Source: Rhizophlyctis rosea (lineage: Eukaryota > Chytridiomycota > Chytridiomycetes > Rhizophlyctidales > Rhizophlyctidaceae). From it: a DNA stretch of 23,599 bases. The stretch lies in assembly GCA_027596075.1 (NCBI GenBank), contig JADGJC010000480.1, positions 1 through 23,599 of the forward strand, in the 5' to 3' direction. Made by a program: the position numbers and the translations under genes. A model generated the notes under the pieces. The model was not told where the DNA came from. It was given only the letters and a program-made list of their open reading frames with translations, and ran no database searches. Below, piece by piece: positions 10,019-20,232 of this stretch (position 1 is the stretch's first letter; each line of letters starts with the position of its first letter).

Positions 10019-12077
10019 CTACGCAACAAGCGTCCCAATACTCTTCAACACTTTTTTCCACATTGGCTGGTTCGCTTTCCTTGCCAACTCCTCTTCATCG
10101 GGGTTCTCAAACGACGGGGCCCACCGTGCGCCGGTTTCAAAATCACACTCCTTGAGCGGGACGACGGAGGTGCGGTAGAAGACCTTGTAGCCAATGTACA
10201 TGAGGATGAAGACGATGAGGTTGATGTAGCTGTTGTGGGCGAAGAGGATAATGCGGGGTCAAAATGATGCTGGGACAAGTTCCGGTGAAAAGAGCAGAAA
10301 AACACCCCAACAAACACCTACTTTTGGAAGAAAGCCACCACATCCCACTCCGGCGTAAAAGCATAAAATCCACAGGTGACACCAATAACCGCCGTCACCG
10401 TCCCCCCAAAAATCGGAGTAAATGGATACCCCCAAGCCCTATACGGCAAATCATTCAAATCCCTCCCTTGCGCAACATACGCCCTCCTAAACCTCAAATG
10501 CGTCCAACAAATCCCACTCCAGCTGAAGAAACCGGTCACACTCGCCATACCCAGCACCCACGCAAACACCACTTCAGCACTATACGTAGCCGCAGCCGTG
10601 GCGATAAGACCGAAACACGCAGTGATGAGAATAGAGGGGACCGGAACACCCCACTTGTTGACCCAGGAGAAGATGCGGGGTGCTTTGCCTTCACGGGCTA
10701 GGGCCATGATGGTGCGGGAGCCGCAGTAGAGGGAGGAGTTGGAGGCGGAGATGAGGACTGTGAGGAGAATGGCGTTCATTACGCCGGCGGCGGCGGGAAG
10801 GTTTGCGCGTTGGAAGACCGTTGTGAAGGGGGCTATGGCGACGTTGTCGGTTGAGGCGTCGAGGAGGCTTCCATCTGTTGAGGGGATGATGAGGCTGGAT
10901 TTTTGGGATGTAACAAGGGCGGAAACCACTTAGTAACGAGTAAGGATTCAAACTGCTTCTCAGCGAGATCAAACATATGCCAGCCCAGACCTCCCGACCC
11001 CACCCCAGGCACCTAACTCATAACAGAAAAATGACTCACCCAATCAAAAAAATCGAACACAAAAAGAACAACAAAATCCTCCAAAAAACATTCCTAATCG
11101 CCCTCGGAACACTCTTATGCGGATTCCTTGTCTCCCCCGCCGCAATCCCAACCATCTCCGTCCCCTGATACGCATACCCCACAGTCAAACAAACACTCAA
11201 AAGATTCGCAAACGCATTTCCATAATCCCCATTTGTAACAAACGCCCCAGGGTCCCTCCAATTCTCAAACCCATACGTATGACCCCCCACAGCTCCCGCC
11301 GCAACCAAAATCCCCACAATAATAAACACAATGACCGTAATAATCTTGATTAGGGAAAGCCAGTATTCCGTTTCACCGTACCCCCGCCCGCCGAAGAGGT
11401 TAAAGACAATAATGACGACGAGGAGGATGAGGGCGTAGACGTAGGAAGGAACTGTTTCGGTGTCCCAGTAGCGGATGATGAGGCCGGCGGCGGAGAGTTC
11501 GGATGCGAGGGTTATGCCCCAGGAGATCCAGTAGTTCCAGCCGAGGGCGAAGCCGAGGGCGGGGTCGATGAAGCGGGAGGCGTAGTGGTTGAAGGAGCCG
11601 GAGACGGGGATTAGGGTGGACATTTCACCTGTGCGTTAGAGGTTTTCAGGGTGAGTGGTTTGATTGGGGGTGTCTGGTCTTGCATCCGGACCCATTCCAC
11701 CGCAACATTCCTTTTTTTTACTCCCGACAGGCATGCTCCCTCACCCTCCCCCATCGGAAAACACAAAGCCCCAACTCACCCAAACAAGTCATAATACAAA
11801 ACACCGTGAACCCAATAAACGCATACGCGATCAACGCGCCCGCCGGTCCTGCCGTTGCAATCGTCCCACCTGAAGCAACGAAAAGACCAGTCCCAATGGT
11901 ACCACCAATCGAGATCATGCCGATGTGACGGGCGGTCATTTGGCGTTTTAGACCAATCTCCAAGGCGTCGGCATCTTTGACGTCGGGTGTTGGGTCGATG
12001 TTATGGGTGGTGATTTGGTCTTTGTCGATGAGGGTTGAGTCGGAGAAGGATGCTGAGGGGGGGTCCGGTTTTGACAT
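10019..12077 (-). CDS. Amino-acid permease, fungal YAT/AAP type (APC superfamily), 556 aa
   Basis: Four exons (minus strand): 11780-12077, 11040-11628, 10322-10894, 10019-10229; introns of 151, 145 and 92 nt, GT-AG with matching phases; stop TAG 10019-10021. It should be a 12-helix plasma-membrane proton symporter importing amino acids. Motifs: the broken first helix IGGTIGTGLFVASGG (57-71), CLGEMSTLIPVSGSF bridging exons 1 and 2, PALGFALGWNYWISW (122-136), the family stretch GTEMVGIAAGETRNPHKSV (255-273), and GLIIPSTDG after the third splice. The N-terminal 50 residues are hydrophilic and the C-terminal tail ends in a basic, Trp-containing segment. Length is normal for the family. The overall pattern resembles basic amino-acid carriers of the Can1/Lyp1 group, but substrate cannot be read from sequence. 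It separates gene A from genes B and C. No frame damage is seen. Confidence 0.93.
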
Positions 12078-14639
12078 TTGGGATTGGGTGGTTAGAGGGT
12101 GGGATGGTGAAGGTAAGGAGGATGTTTAGCGAACGTGAAGATTGGCAAATCCGGTGATGAGGTAAGAAAGCAGAGAGATATCTGCCGTATTTCTGTCAGG
12201 AGGGATCAAATGTTTTTGGGGCCCGCGAACTTGGCGTTCGGGTGATTGAAGAAGCAAAAACAGATTTAGACGGCGCGCACACAGGTTTTATGTATATGTG
12301 GATTCATATTTGGGAGGGATCGCACTTCTCTTGACACCAAAAGCTGCCCAAATGCACCGAATCCTCTGATTAGACTATCGTCCTGCAGGGTAGAAAAATT
12401 CTCCTCCCCGTAATCCGCCCGGTCCTCCGACTCTGCGCTACAGGGGGAGTCAACCTCACAATGTAAGTGGCACTAATGGCACCTAATGGGATGGCTCGGT
12501 GCAATTGGGGATCAGTGCATTTCGATCATGGAGTCAAGGTGTTTCAGTGAACTCTACCAAGCCCTTTACCAAACGTCACCGGACCCGATGGACAACATAT
12601 GAATATTGACCCCTCCCTCAAACCTCCGCCCATCTTCTTTAACGGACTGTGCCGGTGTCTGGACTTGGGGACTTCGGGCTCCGACTTCCCACCTGTCACC
12701 CATCGAATTTAGGCATGATTGCCCGTATCTGGCGGTGGCGATCCGTGCAGTGGAAGCTGGTTTTCAATACATATCAAGCAAGTACCAAGTAGGAATTTGG
12801 TAAACATTTTCGGTTTTGATAACTTTTCCACGAACACCAAGGAGATCAATATCCGTTTTTTGAAAAGACCGCATTTCTGAGAATGACGCGCGGCACCCTT
12901 CACGGTTGAATTTGTAACCGTAGATGAAACGCCACATTGGAGACACTCCGCAAATCCCAATTTTCACGTGAAGTTGGTTGACACGGAGAAATTGAAAGCG
13001 TCACATATCGGGTAATCAATCAACCCCGCGCCTTGTTCCCGCTCACCATGTGATCCACCTTCACAAACGGAGGACGGGGAGGACATGCACTCGTATCAAC
13101 CAAGTGATCCAACTGTTTGATGCCGCCAATCGCTCAGACAAGGAACTGTTTCCCGTCAGGGGTTGCACTTCGATGAAGGGGAATGCTAACGATCTCAAGG
13201 GAAGGAGATGTAGTTGTTCACCAGTGACCACATTCCCCCGTGTAGACTCCATGCATCTTAACATGGTGTCGGACATTCTTCAACTCATCCGTAAAGTGAT
13301 CCTATTATCCTACCTTGTTCTGTGAAAATGATGTAAGTTATGGGGGATGCATCAGTATAGCCAAAACGCGGAATCGTGGCATCAGACACCAGATGTCATA
13401 TAACAGTGGCTGACGTTCTTTCCTCAACACATAAACGAATTCATACATAAGACTTACGCGAAGGAAATCATGAAAGCATTGCAAGGTCTTGATTAACGCA
13501 CTACTTGACATGTCATTACAAGGATTGGGTGCAGAACGGCCAACAGGCGTTGTCAAATGGTTTGGATTCCTACAATACTCTTTAAAAGCAGAGAACTGGA
13601 ACATCTTTTGGTTTATACAAAAACGGTCAAGCAGGGCCATTATGGACACGCACTGTCACTACTGTCACATCTTTTATGATTGGTGCCCAGAAACTCTCAT
13701 ATTTTGCTTCACTTCTAGTTATGCCTTCGCAAAAATCTCCAAGGTCTGCATTGCCTATCGAATGGTAACTGTTGTCAACCGGTGGAGACTCGGTAGTAAA
13801 CAAAACCTGCGATTCCAGAATCCAGAAAGCTTCATACGGAGCGGAGGTCACGTAGCGGAGGTCACGTGAATTTGACGTTTCTGATATCTCGCGCTTGGCG
13901 GCGTCGGCTTAGGGAATAATAGGGATACGGTGGGTGGGGGTCCCAGCATATGACACCATCCTATTGATGAACGCATCAGACACCGCAGACTACATCATAA
14001 AATGGCCCCATGACCCGCTCCATTGAATCTGGGTCGTGACTGGTCAACGGCTTGAATCCAAAACACAAGTTTCGGCCCAGAATTGAAGCACCCTCGACCA
14101 GAATCCGGTTGTTTGTGATTCACGCGAGGCGGAAACATAAAAGGCCTGCGGGTGTGCACACACCCCTTGCCAAATTGATTTACCTCGCTACATGCTGCCC
14201 GACCCACACAGTGTTCATACCAAACCCATTAGGCTTCGCCCATGTATGTGGAGGCTGTAGAGGAAAGTCTTGTAACTTTCAAAGTGAGCTCCGCCAGTTC
14301 CACTCACACCTGCAGATGGTTCGAGGGGTACCCGTTCCATGGGCCCTAGTTGAGCTTCACGTTCCTACAGTGCATACATGTCTTGGGTTTTTGAACACTT
14401 GTGTTGGTGAGGGTGGTGAGTGATTCGATTCCTCATAATGCTGCTCCTGTGGTTATCGATCTGCTTGACGGCGTTGGGTTGATTGTTGCAGGAGCGGTGG
14501 TGTTGCTGATCAATCAATCCGGCTTGTGTGACGCAAGTATTACATAATATGTGATTCGAATCGGCCACATCTTGGCCACCATCTGGCGGGTGGGGCGCGT
14601 GGTGTGCTCGTCACCTCCTTTCCCAACTTCCACCTTCGT
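12078..14639. other. Long stretch without a supportable gene
   Basis: The first few hundred bases must hold the permease promoter. The rest shows only short open frames on both strands (for example 12764-12967 minus and 13489-13869 plus), none with an ATG, splice partner and motif together. A 14-base tandem duplication lies at 13840-13867. I found no RNA gene or transposon remnant by eye. Confidence 0.45.
13840..13867. repeat. 14-base perfect tandem duplication ending in CACGTG
   Basis: AGCGGAGGTCACGT occurs twice in direct succession (13840-13853 and 13854-13867). The second copy runs into CACGTG (13863-13868), an E-box-like palindrome. It is far from any gene I can support. Confidence 0.85.
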
Positions 14640-15355
14640 TGTCGACATCGTCGTCTCCATCCATCCATCCCTCAACATATCGCATGCACCACGCATCCAT
14701 CCATCACCACAACTGCCGCACCATCCATTGTATCGCATCCATTGACTCTATTTTGCTCTCCCCCCATCACATAACGATCAGCAAGCAAGATGGGCTCATT
14801 TCGCACGACTCCGAGCACTAACGGCATTCGCATGTTCCATGTCCAGACGCGCTACGGGACCCTGAAAGTCTACGTAACGGAAGACCCGCTCTTCATTGAT
14901 AACCGCTCGCGTTGCCTTTCTTGGGCACATGCGTCAGCAACGGATAACCATTGCCGCTGGCTGCAGAGCGACTCCACTTAGGGGGCGTTATCAGTGGAGG
15001 TGACGGAAGACGCATTCCCTTGCCCCCTTACATAGAACTATGAGCTCTCGGCCAAAACGCGATAGCTCCCAAGACCCGGTCTTGTACCCCATCCCCACCA
15101 GGGCTTACTTTTTGTGAGCACACTGCCGCATCGTTATCCATGCTGCGCAGCGACCCTGTGTGACTCGCATCCCCAGTTGGTGCGAGGCGGGCTGTCGTGG
15201 AGAAGGCAGGACGACCCGTTCTTCAATTTCAGGCGATACTTTAGGGTTCACCAACACACTTTCGGGACAATTGATTGAGACCAATCAAACTCCTGGAGCG
15301 ATGCACGTATGCCGCAACACCTCGCAAGATAGAAGAGCGACTCACGTCTACCGCA
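14640..15355. repeat. Repeat R2, 3' of gene B
   Basis: This aligns well by eye with R3 in the same orientation. Shared segments in order: CATCC runs (14657-14670), CAGACGCGCTAC, AACCGCTCGCGTT, GGGCACATGC, GGATAACC, TGCAGAGCGAC, GGGGGCGTTAT, GGAGGTGACGGA, TTTTTGTGAGCACACTGCC, GTTGGTGCG and GGGCTGTCGTGGAG. Internally it is built of about three units, each passing through a form of GTGGAGGTGACGGAAGACCC then a C/T-rich stretch. A 63-codon frame starts at ATG 14790, but R3 has stops in the corresponding frame, so I treat the element as non-coding or decayed. It ends with two versions of the 21-base box. No terminal inverted repeats or target-site duplications were seen. Confidence 0.7.
15296..15355 (+). 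repeat. Two tandem copies of the 21-base box in R2
   Basis: Copies at 15296-15316 and 15335-15355 each match the R1/R3 box at 19 of 21 positions: the first differs in the CTACC part (ATGCC), the second at the TG after GAGCGA (CT). They lie about 390-430 bases downstream of the gene B stop. Confidence 0.7.
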
Positions 15356-15744
15356 ACCCCGATTGACACGCGAATCATGATGTCGATGTACTTTACACTT
15401 ATAATATATCTTATCAACTTTACCTCTTTGTTTGTGATTGACGTTCCCGGTGTCCGTTGTTTGTGCGATTCGTGCTGCTGTTTGACTTGTTCCTGCTTCC
15501 AACTGATATTCTCATGTTCATCGGAGCCATCATCAAAGGTATCACATATTCTGGAACGAAGATTGCTATATTCCATTATATTCTTTCCACAACTAAATAC
15601 TTTCCGCAAATGAATATAACAAAAGCAAAATCGTCGTTTGTGTTACTGCCAGAATCCTACTTCGCACTCCGGACCCAACAAACCCGAGCCACTACCATCT
15701 TCAACCTAACAAACCCCCATCGGATCTTTCGCAATGTCCATCTT

Positions 15745-17099
15745 CTAAAGAGACATGAATTTTCTGAAGTCCTTGTGGGTCTGAAGTGCGGGAAGGGAGA
15801 CGAGAGCCCGGCAGATGGTTGGAAGGAAAGCTGGATAAAGGCCGCAGAGTATTTCCAGCATTTTGTCATAATCAATCATATGCATCATCAACTAAGGTGT
15901 TGTCGAGATGGTCAGGTTAGTGCACAGCAAAAAAGCCTCCTTACACAAAGGAATTACTCACCACCAAATTCGTCTTGACCAGATTCTCATGAACGCCCAT
16001 TGGAGCATTTGTTTGCTTCGTCAGTTTATGGATGTGACAGTGGCGAAGGTGCTCCAGCAACCCGTATGCCCCCTGTCCGGGCTCGGCTTTCCTCCGAAGA
16101 GCATAGCGCCCAGAATGGGCATACGTGCCGTACCCCCTCGCATCTCGTCTCCCCATGGTGTCCCGGTGAATTCGGAATCCCTCAGAAGCTTCCTTAACTT
16201 ATGCAGCGCGGGAGGGAGGTGGGATGCTTCTGTCCAGGTACGAATGGTGACAATCATTTCCCATGCATTGCCCAACCCAATCTTCAAATCCTCCTCCACA
16301 ACTACCTCTCCATTCTCCCCCACCCGCGTCGTCTCAAAGCCCAGAATCTTCCACATTGACGTAACCCCATCGACAGCTACCACGGCCTGCAAAGCCGCCC
16401 TCCATGCCGCTCCATTGGCAAGACCGTGATCGTACGACAATTTCTCCCGCTTGGCCATGGCGTTATACACTTCTTTGTTGTTACCACATGCGGCTATCCC
16501 AATTAGATTGCTATAAAATTGGTTGAAGGGAGTGGAGGTGGGTGTGGGTGTGCGGTTGGGAAGGGATGGAGTTGGAGAGGGAGTTGTTGCGGGTTCTGAG
16601 GATGTTGTTGATGCTGATGGCGGAGCCGGTGTTTGGCGGGAGGGAATGACTGGCGTACGAAAAGATGGTTGCAAAGTCGTGGTCTTCGAAGGGGTTGGTG
16701 TTGTAGCTGAACCGGTTGTAGTGATCGAGTTAGGGGAAGGTGAGGGGACCGGTGTCGAGGGGTGGGGAGGAGGGTTGGTCGCAGGTTTTGGTTGGGGTGA
16801 GCGGGTTTGGGGTGGGGGTCGAGGGGTAGGGGTGGTGTTGGGGCGGGTCAGAGGGTTATGTTGTTGTCGACGAGGTGTGGTGGTGGGTGTTGTTTGCGGT
16901 TGAGGCGGTGAGCGTTTGGGTATCGGGAGACCAGAGGGCTTCAACCGAGCCGCAACCCTACAAAAAGGGTTCAAAATGTACATTAGGACAAGTGGAAGCT
17001 GGTGGTTCTTCCAACACAAATAAAGAACTCAATATAAAACAAGACATACTCCAGTGCCTTTCTCCTCCCTTCATCCACCGCAGCCTGCTTCTCACTCAT
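15745..17099 (-). pseudogene. Unrecognised family member B, frameshifted in a G5 tract
   Basis: Exon 1 is 17050-17099 (ATG 17097-17099, MSEKQAAVDEGRRKALE), exon 2 15962-16957, exon 3 15745-15891 (stop TAG 15745-15747); introns of 92 and 70 nt with GTATGT and GTGAGT donors. Exon 2 first encodes an unusually long Pro/Thr-rich linker (about 135 residues), then core blocks FNQFYSNLIGIAACG, AAWRAALQAVVAV, WKILGFE and TARMPILGAMLFGG. Just after PILG the frame breaks at a five-base G run (plus-strand C run 16069-16073). The unshifted frame stops at 16021-16023 (328 aa), while the family sequence continues in another frame (LLEHLRHCHIHKL, TKQTNAPMGVHENLVKTNLV) and across the conserved phase-0 intron into LEILCGLYPAFLPTIC. 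It could be a pseudogene, a truncated but expressed copy, or an assembly error in a homopolymer. Confidence 0.75.
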
Positions 17100-19239
17100 A
17101 CCGAAGGAGTAAAGGATACTTCGTTGACAACTCGTACTATCGAACGAATACAGGAGAACCTATGGCTTTCAATGATAGTTATAGATGAGATACAGAGTCG
17201 AGCAATAAGCAATAGGCTCTTAGGCGCGTGTTGACAATGAAATACAAGATTTTTCCCACGGTTCCCGCCAAGCAAAAAGCTTCCAAGTCCAAAAAGGGGT
17301 CTTACAATAAAAACCTTGTATATGATATATCAAAGGCCTGTTATCTTCACGTGCAAGACGGTGCATCCTCAGTACTGGTTGACCCCTTTCCTAGCGTTTC
17401 TACGTGTTAGAAGTCCTATAGCGCGGAAACGGGGTTTGAGCATTGCGCGGATGAGGAAGAGATGGAGTATTGAAACGGGGAACTTTCCTATGCACATGCC
17501 GATGGCCTGCGCCATACGCGATCAGTGATGCCATGTCTGATGACCTCTCACTTTGATGGTAAACATTGCTAACATTCGAATGCATCCACAAACGATGTCT
17601 CACAACTCTCACATACTTCTTATCATAGGCGCAACGGCCAATGCGTGCCTGCTCCCAAAATACCGACTATTTTTGCCCACAACATTTCTGTGATAGGTGG
17701 CTTATGGCAAATATTGTATTGAAGTGGACGATCCGTCATACTCCTTGTCCAATAACCGCACACTCCGCATCATTTTGAGGGCATCACAACCACTGCGTTA
17801 TTGTATTCATCCGTTGGGCAACAAAATGAAATGAAAGAGAAGGGTGAATGGGATGCTCTCACGAAGTAGGTTGACCAGTTGAATGACCATCACAGTCATC
17901 ACGGCAAAAGGTGCTGTCAACCTGTCAAAGACTTCGAGTTTCCGTATGGTGGTAAATATAACTTTTTCCACTTGATGCAAGACATACTTAGCGCTTTCCA
18001 AGCATCTCGAAAGAAGCGGAGAAGGTTGATCTGAAAAGCAAAATGGGACACTGGACAAAAGAAAGAACGTCTGAGAGGAAGGCGATTAGGCAACGGAATG
18101 GAGGTCCGCGACTAACAACGCTCGTGTTCAACATTACCTTACGCGTAGCATCATTTTCAGGTACTACGACACCCCCAAGCATGATCTTCAGAAACTTGCA
18201 AACTACTTCTTACTACCGAAATGGTACATTCTCGTTTGCCGGTTGCCGCCAAGTCAGGTGTCAACAAAGTTTCATTGCCTACTGCATGGAAACATCGTGT
18301 AAGGTATATGTGGGAAGCGAGCATTGGCCGAGGCCATTATACTAACAACGGTGACTCATTTCAGGTGAAAAGGAGACAAAGCCGTAAGGCACAGTCATCT
18401 GTAGACCTGTAGCCTACATGGACCCCATTTGTCAATATAGACAACGAAAACATCAACCATAAGATTCGTTTCACTTGACATGACGTGCAGTCATATTGAT
18501 TTGCTTTACTCCTGCGATTCATCAGCCATTTGGAGTTTCGCTCACTCACCAGTGTGGACAGCACACACAAAAGAGAAGAGCTCCCTAGGTCCCTTACGAC
18601 AAAAAAGAGAACCACGTGGTTATATAGAAACCGAACTTCAAGCTGTTTTGTTTCATGTGTCTCGTGTAAGATTAGGCACCTGCAAAGCCGAAGTATGCCC
18701 ACGCTGATGTTGCCAGGACAGGATAAGGGGTAATTTGTAGTCGGAACTAACAGCCTCATTCGTTCTATGTAGGGCACCACAGGCAGCATTTTCTGCAGCT
18801 CCAGCAATTTGAAGTGATAGAACCAAAGGACCTGTCAACTATCTATAAATCTCACTTCCAGCATTGGTCCCCGGATGGCGTTTTATGGTGAACGGTCAAC
18901 AACTTCATGTGATAGATCGCACAGGTTGCCAAATAAACAGAATTTGGAGCTTGTGATTAAAGTTTAGAACGGCAAAATGTGGTACTCCACTCCATCTAGT
19001 AGCCTGTGCAAAGGCAACATTATAGTGTAGGAGAGTATGCCGAGCGGGAAAACATTCAGACGTGACTCGTGTGCGTGCTAGGAGCCTGAATCCACTGGGG
19101 TGAATGTGCTTACCAGATTATGTCTAAGCCACTATCACGTGACATGCAATCCGCCGGCAGGGTTGATATGGTCGGGGGTGAGACGCGTCAAATCCCACTT
19201 CAGTTCCTTCCTCGCTTGTTGCATTTCGCATAGTCCAGC
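17100..19239. other. Stretch without a supportable gene; holds the B upstream flank
   Basis: Bases 17250-17580 resemble the flank upstream of gene C (22150-22480). Bases 17807-18411 contain splice-compatible short frames on both strands: a minus-strand chain from ATG 18182 with GTAAGG and GTATGT donors ending at 17807, and a plus-strand intron 18301-18363 with a GTAAGG donor, a TACTAAC branch site and a TTTCAG acceptor. I cannot decide between strands, and no family is recognised. The remainder to 19239 shows nothing. Confidence 0.4.
17250..17580. repeat. Duplicated upstream flank, copy beside gene B
   Basis: Segments match the flank of gene C in order and orientation: TTTTCCCAC followed by GTTCCC, AAGCTTC then CCAAGT, a CACGTG-containing block, ACGGGG then AACTTTCC, CTGCGCCA, and TCAGTGATGC followed by TTTGAT then GTAAA. 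The best block is 17480-17580 against 22370-22470. Identity was judged by eye only. Confidence 0.6.
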
Positions 19240-19975
19240 ACTTCATCACCGCCCATCGCATCCATCCATCCATCCTCATATCGCATCGACCATCCATCCA
19301 TCCATCCTCGAAACGACTGTCCACATACCTCTCTAGCATCCATACCTTTACCGCCATACTTTCGCTGCCGCCCTTCAACCCACTCCGAGGACCACCGACG
19401 GCGAGTCGATTCACATGCGCCCACGACACGAGTACTGATACCTTCTCCTTTCCCCCTCGTCCCCACCTCGCTCTAGACGCGCTATGTGAACTCAGAAGTT
19501 CCACATAACGAAAGACCTGCTCTCCATGCATAACCGCTCGCGTTCCCTTTTTGGGCACATGCTTCAGCACCGGATAACCTTTGCCGCTGAATGCAGAGCG
19601 ACCCTGCCAATCCTCTGGGGGCGTTATTCATGGAGGTGACGGATGACCTGTTCCTTTTGCCCCCTTCCAGTAGATACGAGAGCTCACGGCCAACACGTGA
19701 CGGCTCCCAAGACCCACTCTTCCCCCCATCCCCCCAGGCTTCACTTTTTGTGAGCACACTGCCGGCATCTGTTATCCGTGCTGTGCAGCGACACTGGTGA
19801 CTCGCATCCTCAGTTGGTGCGGGGCGGGCTGTCGTGGAGGAAGTTGCAGGAGGACCCGTTCTTCTATTTCAGACGAGAATCAGTGGCTCGACAACATCTC
19901 TGTTCTCTTCCTTCAACGAACGAATTCATAAGCCTGTACATGCCAAAGAGCGATGCACGTCTACCGCACATCTCA
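19240..19975. repeat. Repeat R3, 3' of gene C
   Basis: R2's closest partner. It starts with two CATCC runs (19259-19275 and 19291-19306) and has the same internal order as R2, with three diverged units (near 19485-19520, 19630-19665 and 19830-19870). It ends in the 21-base box at 19948-19968. Two open frames in it look protein-like (19591-19800 and 19778-20011), but R2 has stops in the same positions. I read it as a non-coding or long-decayed element moving together with the gene family rather than a live gene. Confidence 0.7.
19948..19968 (+). repeat. Conserved 21-base box (copy in R3)
   Basis: Identical over 21 bases to 8244-8264, although the surrounding repeats differ strongly. It lies about 265 bases downstream of the gene C stop. 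Confidence 0.8.
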
Positions 19976-20232
19976 TCATCAAGCACCATCCATATGGGCC
20001 AACGTCTGTGACCATCTTTGTATCTAACTCGTAATATATCAATCTGTTTCAACGTATCGTGATATGAAGTAAAGTGATGTTCTCTTATTCTTGCATGGGT
20101 GTTAACGTAGTTTGTTATTGGCAAAAGCAACAAGAATCCCACCCACCGACCCATCTCGCTTGGATAACTATATATACAAACCAACCAACTATACACCTCA
20201 ACAATCAAATCCCACCAAGGTCCTATCCCTAC

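Noticed and set aside
12764..12967. 67-codon minus-strand frame with protein-like composition
   Set aside because: It is short, without recognised motif, splice partner or neighbouring gene; such frames are frequent by chance.
14790..14981. 63-codon ATG-started frame in repeat R2
   Set aside because: The corresponding frame in R3 is interrupted by stops and R1 is too diverged, so there is no sign of coding conservation.
16523..16903. 126-codon Gly/Val-rich frame, plus strand
   Set aside because: It is the complement of the Pro/Thr-rich linker of gene B; low-complexity codons give open antisense frames.
19591..20011. Two protein-like frames in repeat R3
   Set aside because: R2 carries stops at the equivalent places; they are treated as part of the repeat.
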